Shown piece after piece: positions 42,698-53,949 of a stretch of DNA of 64,000 bases. The position numbers and the translations under genes are program-made. The DNA comes from Apoda limacodes (Eukaryota; Arthropoda; Insecta; Lepidoptera; Limacodidae), in assembly GCA_946406115.1 (NCBI GenBank), contig OX291545.1:15700001-15764000 (forward strand), given 5' to 3'. A model generated the notes under the pieces. That model ran no database searches. It was given only the letters and a program-made list of their open reading frames with translations, and was not told the DNA's origin. Every line of letters begins with the position of its first letter. Position 1 is the first letter of the stretch.

Positions 42698-43465
42698 AGA
42701 AATAAAAAACCTGTTAAGTGCGAGTCGGACTCGCACACCGAGGATTGTGTAAAAGGGGTAAACTACTGTATTGAGGGACGAACTTAACTTTATCGTTGGA
42801 CAAATTTTGTCCTAATACATCAACATAGGTCGCAGTTAAATTACCAACTGCTAGTAAGTTTATAATCGAGAAAAAAAATGTAATGTAACAACAAATTTAC
42901 GGTTTTTAGATTTTTTCCTCAATGTGTGCTGCATGGTATTGCTGCTTGCCAAATTTCATGATTAGGACTACGGGAAATACCCCATAGGTTTTGATTTATT
43001 TGTGTCACAATATGCGACAAAAAATAACCTTTTTTTGACAATTTTGATTAACCGTAGACTTTCGTATCTGATATTTATTTCAATTTGATACCTCCAAAAG
43101 AGAGAGTCTGCCCGACAGAGAGACAAACTTTTTTTTCAATGTGTTTAACTACAAATTAACAGTTTTTTTCCTATATTTATGACCTGGCTTCGTGTGAAAT
43201 TTAATGATTCTAGGATAACGGAAATTACCCCATAGGTTCATTTGTGAATACCTAAATATGCAACAAATTTGGCCGTATTTTTTATTGCGTTAACTTAGAA
43301 GCTTGATTTTTCTACAGCTTCAAGGTACCGTAGGCTTTAGTATGTGATATTAATTTCAATTTGATACCTTCACGCGTTCCTGAGAAAAAGGAAAACAGTT
43401 CGACAACAATGTGATCCTATAATGGTACCTTTTTTTCTTTTGAGGTACGGAATCCTAAAAACACA
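42698..43465 (+). repeat. 'aagtgcgagtcggactcgcac' interspersed repeat
   Basis: It opens 'taagtgcgagtcggactcgc' and 'acaccgagga', and closes 'caacaatgtgatcctataat', 'cttttgaggtacggaatcct'. These are the same ends as at 6604-7045, but this copy is longer. Internally a block ('tcatgattaggactacggga' with 'taccccataggttttgattt') is repeated at about 43203-43240 ('ttctaggataacggaaatta', 'ccccataggttcatttg'), so it is partly duplicated. Confidence 0.7.
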
Positions 43466-43544
43466 GAACATCGTAAACATTCACTGCAATAAGTCTTTAT
43501 GCCAATCAGTTACCTTTTTGTTACATTTAGCTTGTGATAATTGG

Positions 43545-44235
43545 TAAAACTAAAAAAACGCGCGGTAAGGTTGATGTGTTTCACCGTTTTTTTAGAAAAT
43601 CATCTTCTAAAGGAAAAAATGTGGGATGAACATTTGCATGAGGAATTTGATATTTTCAGTCCGGTAACTTGCAAGAAATAAAAAACTAATCGGGCAAAAT
43701 GGAAGTTCAAATTTGCCTAAAAGCGGTCGGTTTAAATGCATAAAAAACTTGGCCTTTAAGTCGAAAAGTAACATTGACGTGTGTTATCGTTGGAAAATCA
43801 TGCATCATGAATGTAAGCAAAGCCTTGCACGGTTAAAAGCATTTATTTTTTTTCAATAATCCACCCACGTGTTTCACCGTTTTTGAAAAACATTAGAGAA
43901 CAAAATAGGAAATGACAATTTGTATGAGAATTCTGATAGGTACTTTTGTGTCTGGGCTGTCTAGATACTTAAAATTTTGTACAGAGGTTGCCGTCATTAC
44001 GTAGGCAAGTACTAAGAAAGGATTTTCAAAATTCCTCTCCAAAAAGGGGGTAGGAGGGGTTTGGAAATTTATATGGGATCTGTCGTTTTTAGAGTTTAAT
44101 GCTTTATGCTTGGTAAATGACCTATAGATTGAAAATCACGATTGATGTGTTCGCTTTTGTATCTAGAGGGCAAAATAGGAAATGAAAATTTGTATGAAAA
44201 ATCCAATATTATTGTAGGTGAAACTATAAATACGT
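43545..44235. repeat. Degenerate tandem repeat, three units of about 290 bp
   Basis: The block 'gtgtttcaccgttttt' followed by '(gg)aaatga(a/c)aatttgtatga' occurs at about 43576, 43868 and 44138. Units share order but have diverged strongly. Words such as 'aaaaagggggtaggaggggt' near 44042 are typical of a widespread insect repeat. Non-coding. Confidence 0.55.
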
Positions 44236-44489
44236 TACACACATACATTTAAAATTTTTTTTTTTTCTTAAAAGTCCACACGGAGAAAATAACGAGTGCG
44301 TTCGGCCTTTGAATTAATAATATAGCTCACCTGTGAAAATTACAGCCAAATCTATGACAAAATCAACCGAAAAGCTAATTTTCGTTATCATCAACTTTAT
44401 GGCTTATAAAATATTGCTCTTTAAAAAACGAGTAGAACAACTTATAAAAAAATGGAAAGATCTATTTGAGATTTTAAGTTTCTATCTTA

Positions 44490-44705
44490 AAAAAAACTGG
44501 TTGCCTGTAAAGTCGGTATACGGGCGAAAGTTTTACGTGACAATGATTTTATGTCTGTCTCTCTCGCTCTTAGGCGGGCGCGTGCCTCTCACTCGCTCTC
44601 ATTGTGAGCGCATAACGTGAGCGGAGCGTAACGCAGTTTCTTGAAGTGTCACCCGGCAAACCAATTTATAAGACGTTGTCACGTCAAAATTGAAACAAAT
44701 CAAGA
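44490..44705. repeat. Probable interspersed repeat with GAGCG-rich core
   Basis: 'cctgtaaagtcggtatacgg', 'gtctgtctctctcgctctta', 'gtgagcgcataacgtgagcg' and 'ataagacgttgtcacgtcaa' follow each other in a layout I associate with lepidopteran intergenic repeats. No second copy is in this window, so the call rests on recognition only. Confidence 0.4.
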
Positions 44706-45186
44706 AATGAAGCAAAAGAGTGTTTTTCGCAGATAGTAGGTATAATAATTTTATTTTTACTTAAATGAATCAAATCTGACTTCCAATAATTTTGTTGTGC
44801 TCATTACTTTAATATAAAGAATTGTGCTTTTGATATATGAGCGAATATTTAAGTTATAAATGCGCTTATTGAGATAAACGATATATGATTTGGAAAAGCT
44901 ATTGCCAGTGTATTTTACACCACACCTACTCGGAAAGAACCTTAATACATACCTAAAAGCAGTTGAAAGAACGTCTTTGCAGAGATGCTTAATTACTGAC
45001 TTGCTAAGCTTTTTTGCGTTGTGTGTCTTCGCACATCTCCCCTTACGCGGCGATGGGCCGCGCTTAGGCGTGGCCACGGGGTCCCAACCCAAAGATAGAC
45101 ATCTGACCTTCGAAAAATTTCAATAGATGGCATTCTGTGTATCGATTTATTACTAAGGTTGCTGTAAATTAAAAAAAAATGTTCTA
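44706..45186. other. Spacer with a GC-rich patch
   Basis: 45025-45085 ('cttacgcggcgatgggccgc', 'ttaggcgtggccacggggtc') is GC-rich against an AT-rich background and may be a repeat remnant. Frames on both strands are open here because of this composition. No protein was recognised. Confidence 0.4.
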
Positions 45187-45187
45187 A

Positions 45188-45320
45188 CTCTTTTTTTTTT
45201 TTTTTTTTTATACCACTAAGGTGGCAAACAAGCTTACGGTCTGCCTGATGGTAAGCGGTCACCGTAGCCTATGGACGCTTGCAACATCAGAGGTATCACT
45301 TGCGCGTTGCATACTGTAAA
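45188..45320 (-). repeat. LINE 3' tail with long poly(A), best copy
   Basis: A 19-base T run (45191-45209), then 'taccactaaggtggcaaaca', 'cggtctgcctgatggtaagc', 'ccgtagcctatggacgcttg' and 'atcacttgcgcgttgc'. On the minus strand this is a 3' end with a poly(A) tail, as made by target-primed reverse transcription. It is the cleanest copy of the family in this window. The long tail suggests a fairly recent insertion. Confidence 0.8.
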
Positions 45321-47304
45321 TCTTTAAATTGCTCTAAGCTCAGGGAAATGAAATAATGATCAAATTTCCGTAATTTTAAAAATAAAATTTAATTCATCAT
45401 CAAAATTCTGGCGGCAAAGAATCGTACTAAGGTAGCGCATCAATATCATGACGGGAATTAGCCAATAACTTTTCTCTGCGTATTGATAGATGACTCTGCT
45501 TACAGTTTCATTCTGTACAAGGTATATAAAGATTCTCGGAATCAGACGAATAATACCTACCTAGCTACCAATTGGTTGAAGTGACGTGCGGGATTAAACA
45601 AACAAAATTTGTAGTTGTGTTGTGGTAGGTACCTATAACATTTTTGAAAATCTATTTTTCAGAAAGTGTTTCTTCGGCCTTTTTAGTGTGTAATCAAATC
45701 TTTATCACTTTCTTTAAAGTTGATTAAAATTAAACAAGCTAGATTAGTAGAGTACTCCATTAGGTAGGGATCTTTTACCACGTATTTCCAAATAACACGT
45801 AAATTACCTGGAAAGGGTTTGTTATACCTACCTGAATCTAAAATAATTATAAGCAAATAGTTCGAGAGTTACTTACAGTTGAAAATGTGATTTTTCCATA
45901 TCATAATACATAATAAATAACAACGAAAGTCATAGTGCATACAAGAATACCGCGTTTACACAATTTATCATTTTTTTTGTAATATCTTTAAACATAACAT
46001 GGTAATAATAGCCTTAAATGTAATATTTCAGTAATTTAAATAATACTAATATTAATATGTATGTACATAAATTTCGTTCATTTCTTTTTTTTTTGCGTGG
46101 ATAGAACATGGATAAAAGTATTTTGATCCAAAAACCAACTGTACTTATTTAGTGTAGTCAGGGCGATCCACTTCCGAACATAAAAACTATAGCGCAAAGC
46201 CAAGCGGAGCACATGAAAACTAGGAGCGTGCCGCGGCAGCAAAAAATAAATTGTGTTCACCTTGATTTTTTGGTAGAAATGAATTTTCGATGATTCTAAG
46301 GACTAACTCAAAAGACTTGTATCCATTTTCAATAAAAACTATTTTTTTTATTTATTACTGTTTGTTTTTGTTTGGTTTTAATTTATTTCAAAACAGTTTT
46401 ATTCATTTTACTTATTATTTGGAATTTATGTGTTTGTTTTAGATTGTAAACACGTAGGTAATGTTAAACTAGTTTTTAGAAAGCTAATACTATGTTAAAT
46501 TTAGTAGTAAGTGATATAAAAACTTTAAAAATATAAAAAAAAAAATCCCATCAGTATTTGTTTTTAATTTTTTTTGAAAAAATCGCTAATTATTAGTTTT
46601 TTGCGTTTTTCCTAAATCAAGTGACGTAAAAACAATACAATGAGTATGTTTTTTCCAGTCTCAAAAGAATACTATTTAAAGTCAATGCCTTTTAATGTAC
46701 AGTGCTTCCCCTGTTTACCTGATGGTCATGGAAGTACATCTCACCGCTCGACTAAAGTAAACAAGGTCTCGAGTGGTGGGATATGGGTTGCCAACCGTAC
46801 TATAATATAAAGTATTGTACTGTATTTCGGGGTTGCGTACTATATAATGTTGAAAAAAATATAGTGCGCAAAAATACTATATTTTCAACACCGGAATCTA
46901 ACAAACAAATATTTTATTTAAAAAATTTATGAACGTACCTTATCATTAATTTTTGATACTGATGCAATAGCTTGTAGCGTATCCGAACTTGTCAATGTCA
47001 AATTGACATAGTCAAACGAATATTTGGTCATTGGTCTGCTTTATTTTTGTTTTGGGTGTTTGGTAATTATTTAAAGTAATATCATCCTACATATTGTTAA
47101 AACAAATAAACAGATTAGTAAATATTGTGATACCAAAAACAACATTCAGATTTGGTCAATTTTATTATATTTTTATGGTTTATGTACCTGTGTTCTAAGT
47201 TAAATTTACTAGTATCTTAAGTAATATCTACGATATCACTTTGACATGACAGTTTTATATTATGGTTTAGGATATTGAGTGTCAAATAAACTTACGGTCC
47301 AGCG
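45321..47304. other. AT-rich spacer, no gene recognised
   Basis: At 46986-47012 there is a near-palindrome 'atgtcaaattgacat', and 'ttgacatgacagtt' lies at 47240-47254. The word TGTCA/TGACA is common near insect promoters but proves nothing here. 46790-46900 has alternating 'actatata' and 'tactatatt' words. Confidence 0.45.
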
Positions 47305-47306
47305 GT

Positions 47307-48090
47307 CTCAAACTCAAACTCAAACTCAAATCAAACTTTATTCAAGTAGGTTTCTAAGAACACTTTTGAATCGTCAATACAATGTAAGCAATGTTAATTT
47401 CTGCCAAAAAGAGCTGGCAAGAAGTTCCATTTAAAGTAGTAATACAATACTTTGATAATTAGCTAAAGAATATACAAAATATACCAATACAATAGGTAAT
47501 AAAAAATAAGTAAGTAAGTAGCTTACTAAAACAAAGTCAAACATGTCAATTTTTTTTGTTTTTATGTAGCATAGGGGGCGCACCATGTGAAGCGTGAAAT
47601 ATCGTTAATCGAGTGAAGGAATTTAGATATTTAAGAGAATTCCGATATTTAATAGTACTAGTGGCATTAGCACCATCATTATTATATTTTTGCACAATCA
47701 TATGTACATACATATATTTACATATACTTAAAATTATCCATACTATCCCTGAATATAATATAATAATAAATATTATAAATGCGAAAGTAAATCTGTCTGT
47801 TACCTTTTCACGGTGAAACCACTGTACCATTCAATGAAATTTGGCATGCAGATAGTTTTGAGTCCCGGAAAAGGACATAAGCTACTTGAAAACGTAAAGT
47901 TTTATTCGTTTAGTAATTGAGGAGTTGCCGTTGAAATCCTACACCGATGACTGAATACTAAGAATAGAAAGAAGTTTGCAAGAGCAGACCAGCCTCCACA
48001 GCGGCACCCGTTCACAAGTATGACACATCGCTTCGCTCAACCATGTTTTAGGGAACGTAACGACCCAACGCACATGCCACCACCGCATAG
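47307..48090 (-). mobile_element. 5'-truncated LINE, minus strand ('ttgatttgatttg' tail family)
   Basis: On the plus strand it begins with 'ctc/aaa' repeats and 'caaatcaaactttattcaag', then 'ccaaaaagagctggcaagaa', 'gttaatcgagtgaaggaatt', 'ttataaatgcgaaagtaaat', 'gacacatcgcttcgctcaac' and 'cgcacatgccaccaccgca'. The whole order is found reversed at 54330-55113, so these are two copies of one element of about 770 bases in opposite orientation. The simple-repeat end is the 3' end, so this copy lies on the minus strand. CR1-type LINEs in butterflies end in such repeats. No coding motif is recognised. Confidence 0.75.
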
Positions 48091-48329
48091 ACTTTGAGAG
48101 AGCATGACACACTCAAGCAACTCCAATAAAACTTCGAGTGAATAAGTTACAATGTATGTAGTAAAGGAACAAAATATAGATAAAATAGTTGTAAATAGAT
48201 AGAGATTTACACACACAAGTTCACATTTAACATTACAGGGCGAACACACGTACTCTGAACTTAAAACTCATTTATTTTAAAACACGGTGTATCAAAAATC
48301 TACCTACAGAACCTTGCTTAAAATAGGTC
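48091..48329. other. Flank of the LINE copy
   Basis: This may be a further part of the LINE at 47.3-48.1 kb that its partner lacks. Nothing can be recognised. Confidence 0.35.
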
Positions 48330-50165
48330 AAGCATAGAGAAGTTTGAAGTTAGATAAGGTTCCGTAGGGAATTTCTTATTGTTAGATGTGTGTAGGATGA
48401 CAGTAAAGTTAGGACGAGCGAATTCAGAGTTCGAGGTTATATTTGTCAATAGATAGGGCTAAAACACATTGATGCTAGTCGGTAGTAGGGTTCCGTAAGG
48501 TGATTCATTTTATTGTATTTAATTATTATATATTAAAAGATAGGATTTCTTTAGTTAAGGTTCCTTAAGATTAGTGAGTTTAGTATGGATAGTTTCCACT
48601 AGGAAAAGAGTTAGATGAAGTCAAGAGGAGTTTTAGTTTATTTAAGTAAGGTTCTGTAGGTAGATTTTTATGATAAAATTTAATAAATAAATAAAAAGGT
48701 ATTGTAAAGTAATGTCTTAATAAGTTAGGGTAATTAAAGGAAATAACTCCATCCTAAAAGAATTGGTATGGTGGTTAATTAATTTTGTTATTAGTTAGAA
48801 AGGGAAAAGGAAAGTTGTAAATGGAATGTAATGTGTAAAAGATGTTATTTTCTTCATTTTCTTATGAAGTTATTAAATGTAAAGTAAAGGTGTTATAATT
48901 TGAAAATATGCGCGATAGGATATACATTGAATTTCTTAAAGAAAAAGAAACTTTGTTTCATTATAATTCAGGTAATGAAACTTTATGAGATTCTTAGGAT
49001 GTATGGTAAGTATTTGATGTAAAATAAATATTCTCATAGTTGATGAATTTATTAATTGTTAAGGAGTTATAGGTATTTAGTAGAGTTGTTTATTAGTTCA
49101 TTAGAAATGGAATAAATATGAGGTACGAGGTTTATAAAGGCTAATGTAAGCCGAAAATAGGAGTTATTGCAACATGTTAAAGTAAGTAAGGTAGGTATTG
49201 CACTTAATGCATGGTGATGCGCTACCAAATCTAGTTAAGATAAGTATCTTAATATTGTTTTTAATTTTGAATTTTTGATGAAAAAGTATAAGCGAGTATG
49301 AAGGACCATTGTATTTATAGATTGTTTATTAATTTTTTGTGTGCCTTCCTATTCAGAAATATTCAGAAAAGGAGATGCTGAGCTAGGGATTAATTGTAGG
49401 TCGATACGGGTAGGTTCTATAACGCGATTTGAATTTAGAATCAAATGAACACTGGTTGACGCGAATGATTTATTGAGCTGCATTACAGTTTTTAACTTGA
49501 ATTAAAAGTGATAAATGTAAATGGAAGTTAGGAGGACGAGAGATTTTGTTTTATGAGAAAAATAAAAGATGTTTAAAGTAAAGTAAGGTATAGGTTAAAT
49601 TGTGATTAGCTTTTGTTTTGCTATATTGAATTGATGATAATGTAATTAACGTAGGTTGAGAGGGTATTATAGTGTATCATATTTTTGAAGTTTGACTTCA
49701 AAAGTCAAAAATTTAAAACTGTTTTGTGTTGGCGTTATTAACGAATTAATTTGAAGGGAGTTGCCCAAAATTTAAGCAGGTTAGTGTTCGATAAGGAGGT
49801 AAGAAGTGCCATGTCTTTGGATCCTTACCGTGGTTTATCCGGAGGAAAATTAACTAAAAATCCTAAATGGATTCTGATTTAGTTAATTTACCATTTGCAT
49901 ATGGTTTTTACATCGCGTGACGAAGTGCCCCGGTTTTAGGTTAAAATCAGTAGTGTAATGTAGATTTCCCGCTATTTGTGATCTCGATGGGTAGTTTATA
50001 GGTAGCGAATATAAAATTATACGCAACGAGTTGCTATAATTTTCTGGCCGATCGGTGGGAAATATGTAGTGGTTACGACCTCTTGTTAAGTGTAAAGGAA
50101 GTAAATATGCTAGCGAACGTTTTTCACGCAGCAAATACTTTGTAGTGGTTTTATGAAAATATAAT
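48330..50165. other. 1.8-kb block with extreme G-over-C strand skew
   Basis: On the plus strand C is nearly absent while G is common. A hand count over 48361-49320 gives about 64 C and 207 G in 960 bases. Flanks on both sides have roughly equal G and C. The sequence repeats words such as 'gttccgta(a/g)gg' (48360, 48490) and 'taaggttcc', but there is no tandem unit. No long open frame exists on either strand. A hairpin ('ttaactaaa' with 'tttagttaa') is at 49850-49886. The block does not fit any family I know. Candidates are an unrecognised retroelement with biased composition or a strongly transcribed non-coding locus. Confidence 0.7.
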
Positions 50166-50276
50166 AGATGGTGTCAGTGCGTTTTTAAATAAAAACAATT
50201 GGAATTTAGAGTTTGTCAGTATTTTTACATTGATTGACATTCCAGTGAAAATTATAGATCGGACAAGTCTATATAA

Positions 50277-50507
50277 ATTTGGAGGGTCAATTCCTGTCTC
50301 TATCAGGGAGCCCTAGAATTTGTAGAATGGCCTAATATTGCCAGTAGACTCAGGGTAAGATACTCCAGTATCCAAAATGCACTAAGCATCGCCACCATTG
50401 CGATCAAATGTAGATATTATCCAATGTGCCGACACGACGACCCGAGGCCTATTGAAGGATGGCCTAATGAAAGAAGACGTACTGCAGATAAGTTTAAAAT
50501 TGTATAA
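50277..50507 (+). other. 76-codon open frame of unknown origin
   Basis: Directly after the skewed block, the frame '..CLYQGALEFVEWPNIASRLR' and then '..YSSIQNALSIATIAIKC' runs open between stops at 50274 and 50505. Its codons look more balanced than the AT-rich flanks. There is no start ATG near its beginning and no clear splice acceptor. It may be a remnant of a retroelement gag-like region or an exon. I cannot assign it. Confidence 0.2.
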
Positions 50508-53042
50508 TAAATCTCCTAGGTAGAAGATGAGTCTAAAGGATGTATATTCTTGTGGCGATTGAAAAGAACATCTAAATACATAAAAGAACTTCCGATGTCG
50601 TCTTTTTATTAGCAGAGATCCCGATACCTAATAAGAAATAGGTAGAAGCAGCTTCTTTACGCCCCCGCACGCTGCAGTACCTAATACTTTTAGCTGTAGA
50701 GGCTGTTAACATAAATTAAGAGGAAATGCGAGTTTTGAAGACTCACAAGATTTATGAACGTTACGTTATTGATGAAGTGCCTAAGTTTGTTTGAAATTAT
50801 TTTGGTAACTTACGTTATTGTGATAATATACAAATTTATGGTTATGCGATATTTTCTCGTCAATATTATTATGAAATAAAATTTATTTAATATCCCAACT
50901 AAGATAAAATAGATTTTTTTTAAATAGAAGATGAAATAAAAAAAAATTATGGAAAAATTTAAGAAATTTAGAAATATATTATTTAATATATCTACACTAC
51001 TCTACTTATTTCATTGCCTCGTTATTACTACTAGTCATTATACATACTCTTCGCCTAGCACGGTTTTCATAGATAGATATCTATACATCAATTAATTCAG
51101 TTCTAGCCAGTAATTAAAGATTCTAAGCCTGGTTGGTAGCAAGCCGTTAGAAAGGGACCTAATTGGTGTTCAATTTATAAAATTCTGATTTTTTTTATAT
51201 CAAACTGTTTAGTCAGCACACACATTGATAAACGCATCAGCCCGTTTTTCTCGGAATCGATTCATAAATATTGTTTTTTATATTAAAAAAAAATATCACA
51301 ATTAAATATTGAGTGACTCAGGAATCATGTAGCTTAATTTCTATATACTGGTAAAAGAATTTTCAAAATCGTTTTAATGATTCCAGATATATAGTCACCT
51401 AAAATTATCGATTTTGGAAACTAATAATTCACAAAATATACCCATAATACGATTTATATAAATTACTAAATGCGATGGCAATAGTAATGTGACCTTAAGT
51501 TGCTGACAGACTGGTAACAATTCTAATCTTTATTAAAGTCAGTGTTTGATCTCAGAAGTGGTACTTTCTGACTTAGAACTGAATTTTCACCAAAATACCC
51601 TTGTATTGCCTTTTACACTTCGAGTAATTCATATTTCTTACGTCAGTTACGAACTAAGTAATTCGCTACTTTGAACTAATTTTAAGGATGATGATTAACG
51701 ACTTTTCTTGTTCCGTCGCACCGACATTTAGTAAACAGAATAACAACATTTTATATGTTATATTTAAAACTAGTTTTAGCCCGCGACTTTACGCCAACGT
51801 CATCGCATAGGGATTCCCACCCATTAATAACTTACTTGGGTAATTCTCTGTTCTACAAGGGTTACCTGTTACAAAAATTACCCAACTGTATGAACAACAC
51901 AGAGAGTAGAAAGGTTAAGTGAAATTTTAGAATTAAGATATACGAGTCCCTATTATGTAACTATTTAACAGTACTACGTGACAAAAAACTTGTTATTGTT
52001 GTTGTTGTGTTGATTAAGTATGACTACAAACTACTTTATTTTGTAGTCATACTTAATTTCCTATCGCATCGGCCTTGCGATTTTTTTTTACGTTTTTGAT
52101 CGATGGTATCTGTTGCTAAGCCAAATTTGTGTCAAATCCATCCATGGGATTTGAAGTTTTTTTTTTTTTGTTAAAACTACCTGTAAATGCCACAAAAGAA
52201 AATTAAAGTTATTTAAGTTTAAGTTTACACTATTATAGTGGCGTAATGAGACAATATTTATAACTTGTGTCACTTTTGTCCATGAAATCTTATTATTTGA
52301 TAAAACGGTAGCAAGCTCAATTGTCCGAGTCATTTTGTATCTAAAATACCGCGTCACTAATTATGAAAATACCATTGGCCTCAGTGTGATTAAAAAAAAA
52401 AATCTAGTTAGATACTTGAAACTTTGAAAAATAAAGTATGTTTCTATAGGAATTATTTTTGAGTTCGCGTACCTACTCTATGTTATTTATTTACGTCTAA
52501 GGTACGTGTTTGAAAACGAATTTTTTGACGCTTAGGAACTTCTTTGAAATCCAATTTTATTTTAGGATTCTGATTCGATATAAGTAGGCCTCAATTATGT
52601 TAGAAAAACATTTAGGTATATAATTCTTAGTTTTAGATATTAAATAACAAACAGTGGAGTCAGGGCCGGATTTGGAAGTCTGGAGGCCTCGGGGCAACAA
52701 AGGAGTGAAGAGGCCTCCAAATTATTTTCCAAATAAAATGAATGAGTCGAGTCGAGTTTTTATATAATTTATTGTGAAAGCAAATAAATTCTTATAGTAT
52801 TAAGCGAACATATATAAATAAAATCGAAAACAACAATTATCTGAAATAAAATTTTAGCGTTAATGAGCGAAACCTTCCGACCTTTTTGTGCCGAAAAATC
52901 GTTGATAATTTCGCTGAAATCCAGTTCCCTGAGAAAATCGCTTTCAATTCTCAGGAGAAAAAGCTTTTACAGACGGTTTTGTCCCAACGTGGTTCGAAGC
53001 CTATTTTTTATGACTTTCATTTTTTAAAATCAGCACTCTCCA
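50508..53042. other. Spacer, little recognised
   Basis: 'tcagggccggatttggaagt' at 52659 resembles a short motif common in insect repeats. 52014-52055 holds a hairpin in which 'aagtatgactacaaa' pairs with 'tttgtagtcatactt'. No gene was recognised. Confidence 0.45.
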
Positions 53043-53690
53043 GTGAAAAGTAAAACTTTAGGTACTCAATTAGCCCTCTTCGCGGACGATACCGCTGTTT
53101 ACACCACCGCAATCGCTTTCAATCCGCAATCACCGCCGTAGATTTCTGAAATGGAGAATCGAAGTGAATCCCAACAAAAACTTTGCCGTCGTTTTTACCA
53201 CTGGCTACCCTCCGCGACCATCTTCCCTCCCATTTTACTGACATGCAATTCCTTGGCGAAACAAGCATCTTGGTGTGACCCTGGATAGGCATCTGAACTT
53301 CCGCGATCACACTAAAATAGAGACCGAGCCGCTTTTGTCTTCGGTCGTCTATATCCTATGATAGGCAAGTCCAGTTTAATGTCGCTTGGAAATAAGCTGA
53401 CGCTTTACACCACTTGCATCCGCCCCATACTAGCATACGCTAGTGTCGTCTATGCGTTGTCTAAACACAACCTCCATAGACTTCATACCCTCCGAAAGCG
53501 CTTCCTCAGAGCGGCCTCCGGAGCCCCCTGGTTCGTCCGGAATGCGGACCTACTTCGAGCACCCCACGATTCCCCAATACTTCAAAGACCCGGCAATCCG
53601 CTTTTTCGAGCGTACGCTCACCCGAACCGATTAATTGTGCAATCCACAAACTATCACCCTCCCCCGACCGGCCACGGCATGGTCAAAAAA
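53043..53690 (+). pseudogene. Jockey-like LINE ORF2, RT palm-to-C-terminus relic
   Basis: The plus strand carries the reverse transcriptase catalytic block 'QLALFADDTAVYTT' (FADD at about 53079-53090). Broken remnants of 'WRIEVNPNK' and of the thumb region follow. The longest clean frame (53358-53849) reads 'MIGKSSLMSLGNKLTLYTTC', 'IRPILAYASVVYALS', '..RFLRAASGAPWFVRN..' and 'HPNRLIVQSTNYHPPPTGHG'. These are the order and words of the Jockey-clade ORF2 C-terminal region. Frameshifts and stops between 53110 and 53357 break it, and the 5' two thirds of the gene is missing. The similarity ends near 53690, where an unrelated LINE tail begins. Confidence 0.8.
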
Positions 53691-53699
53691 CCATTTTTA

Positions 53700-53850
53700 G
53701 GCGGCCTCGGCAAACAAGCTTACAATGCCCGCCTTATGTTAAGCGGTCACCGTAGCCTACAGACGCTTGTAACACCAGGGGTATCACTCACGTGTTGCCG
53801 ACCCTTCAAAAATCCAATAACCTCTTTCTTGAAGAACCCCGTACTGTAGT
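53700..53850 (-). repeat. LINE 3' tail ('ggcaaacaagcttac' family)
   Basis: 'ggcaaacaagcttacaatgc', 'ccgccttatgttaagcggtc', 'cagacgcttgtaacaccagg' and 'ttcttgaagaaccccgtact' follow the family order. It lies in the opposite orientation to the Jockey relic just upstream, so it is a separate insertion. The poly(T) end is missing. Confidence 0.7.
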
Positions 53851-53949
53851 CTTTTGAGAAAACCTTAGCAGGGAGCTCATTTCACAACCAAACTATTACT
53901 ATTTCGGTTCTAAGCTGTGAGAATGAATTCCCTGCTGATAGTGCGATAG

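Noticed and set aside
44333..44620. 95-codon open frame on the plus strand
   Set aside because: Its C-terminal part is the translation of a 'gtctctctcgctc' repeat core and its N-terminal part is AT-driven. No motif.
44757..45126. Overlapping open frames on both strands near a GC-rich patch
   Set aside because: Several frames are open at once because of base composition, and part of the sequence is a LINE tail. No protein is recognisable.
48330..50165. Nuclear copy of mitochondrial DNA
   Set aside because: Skew alone could suggest it, but no mitochondrial gene word or open frame under either genetic code was recognisable, and GC is not as low as insect mitochondrial DNA.
53443..53634. Separate gene in the +1 frame of the Jockey relic
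   Set aside because: The frame is a shadow over most of its length. Where it matches LINE words (such as 'YFKDPAIRFFER') it only shows a frameshift in the Jockey-like relic.
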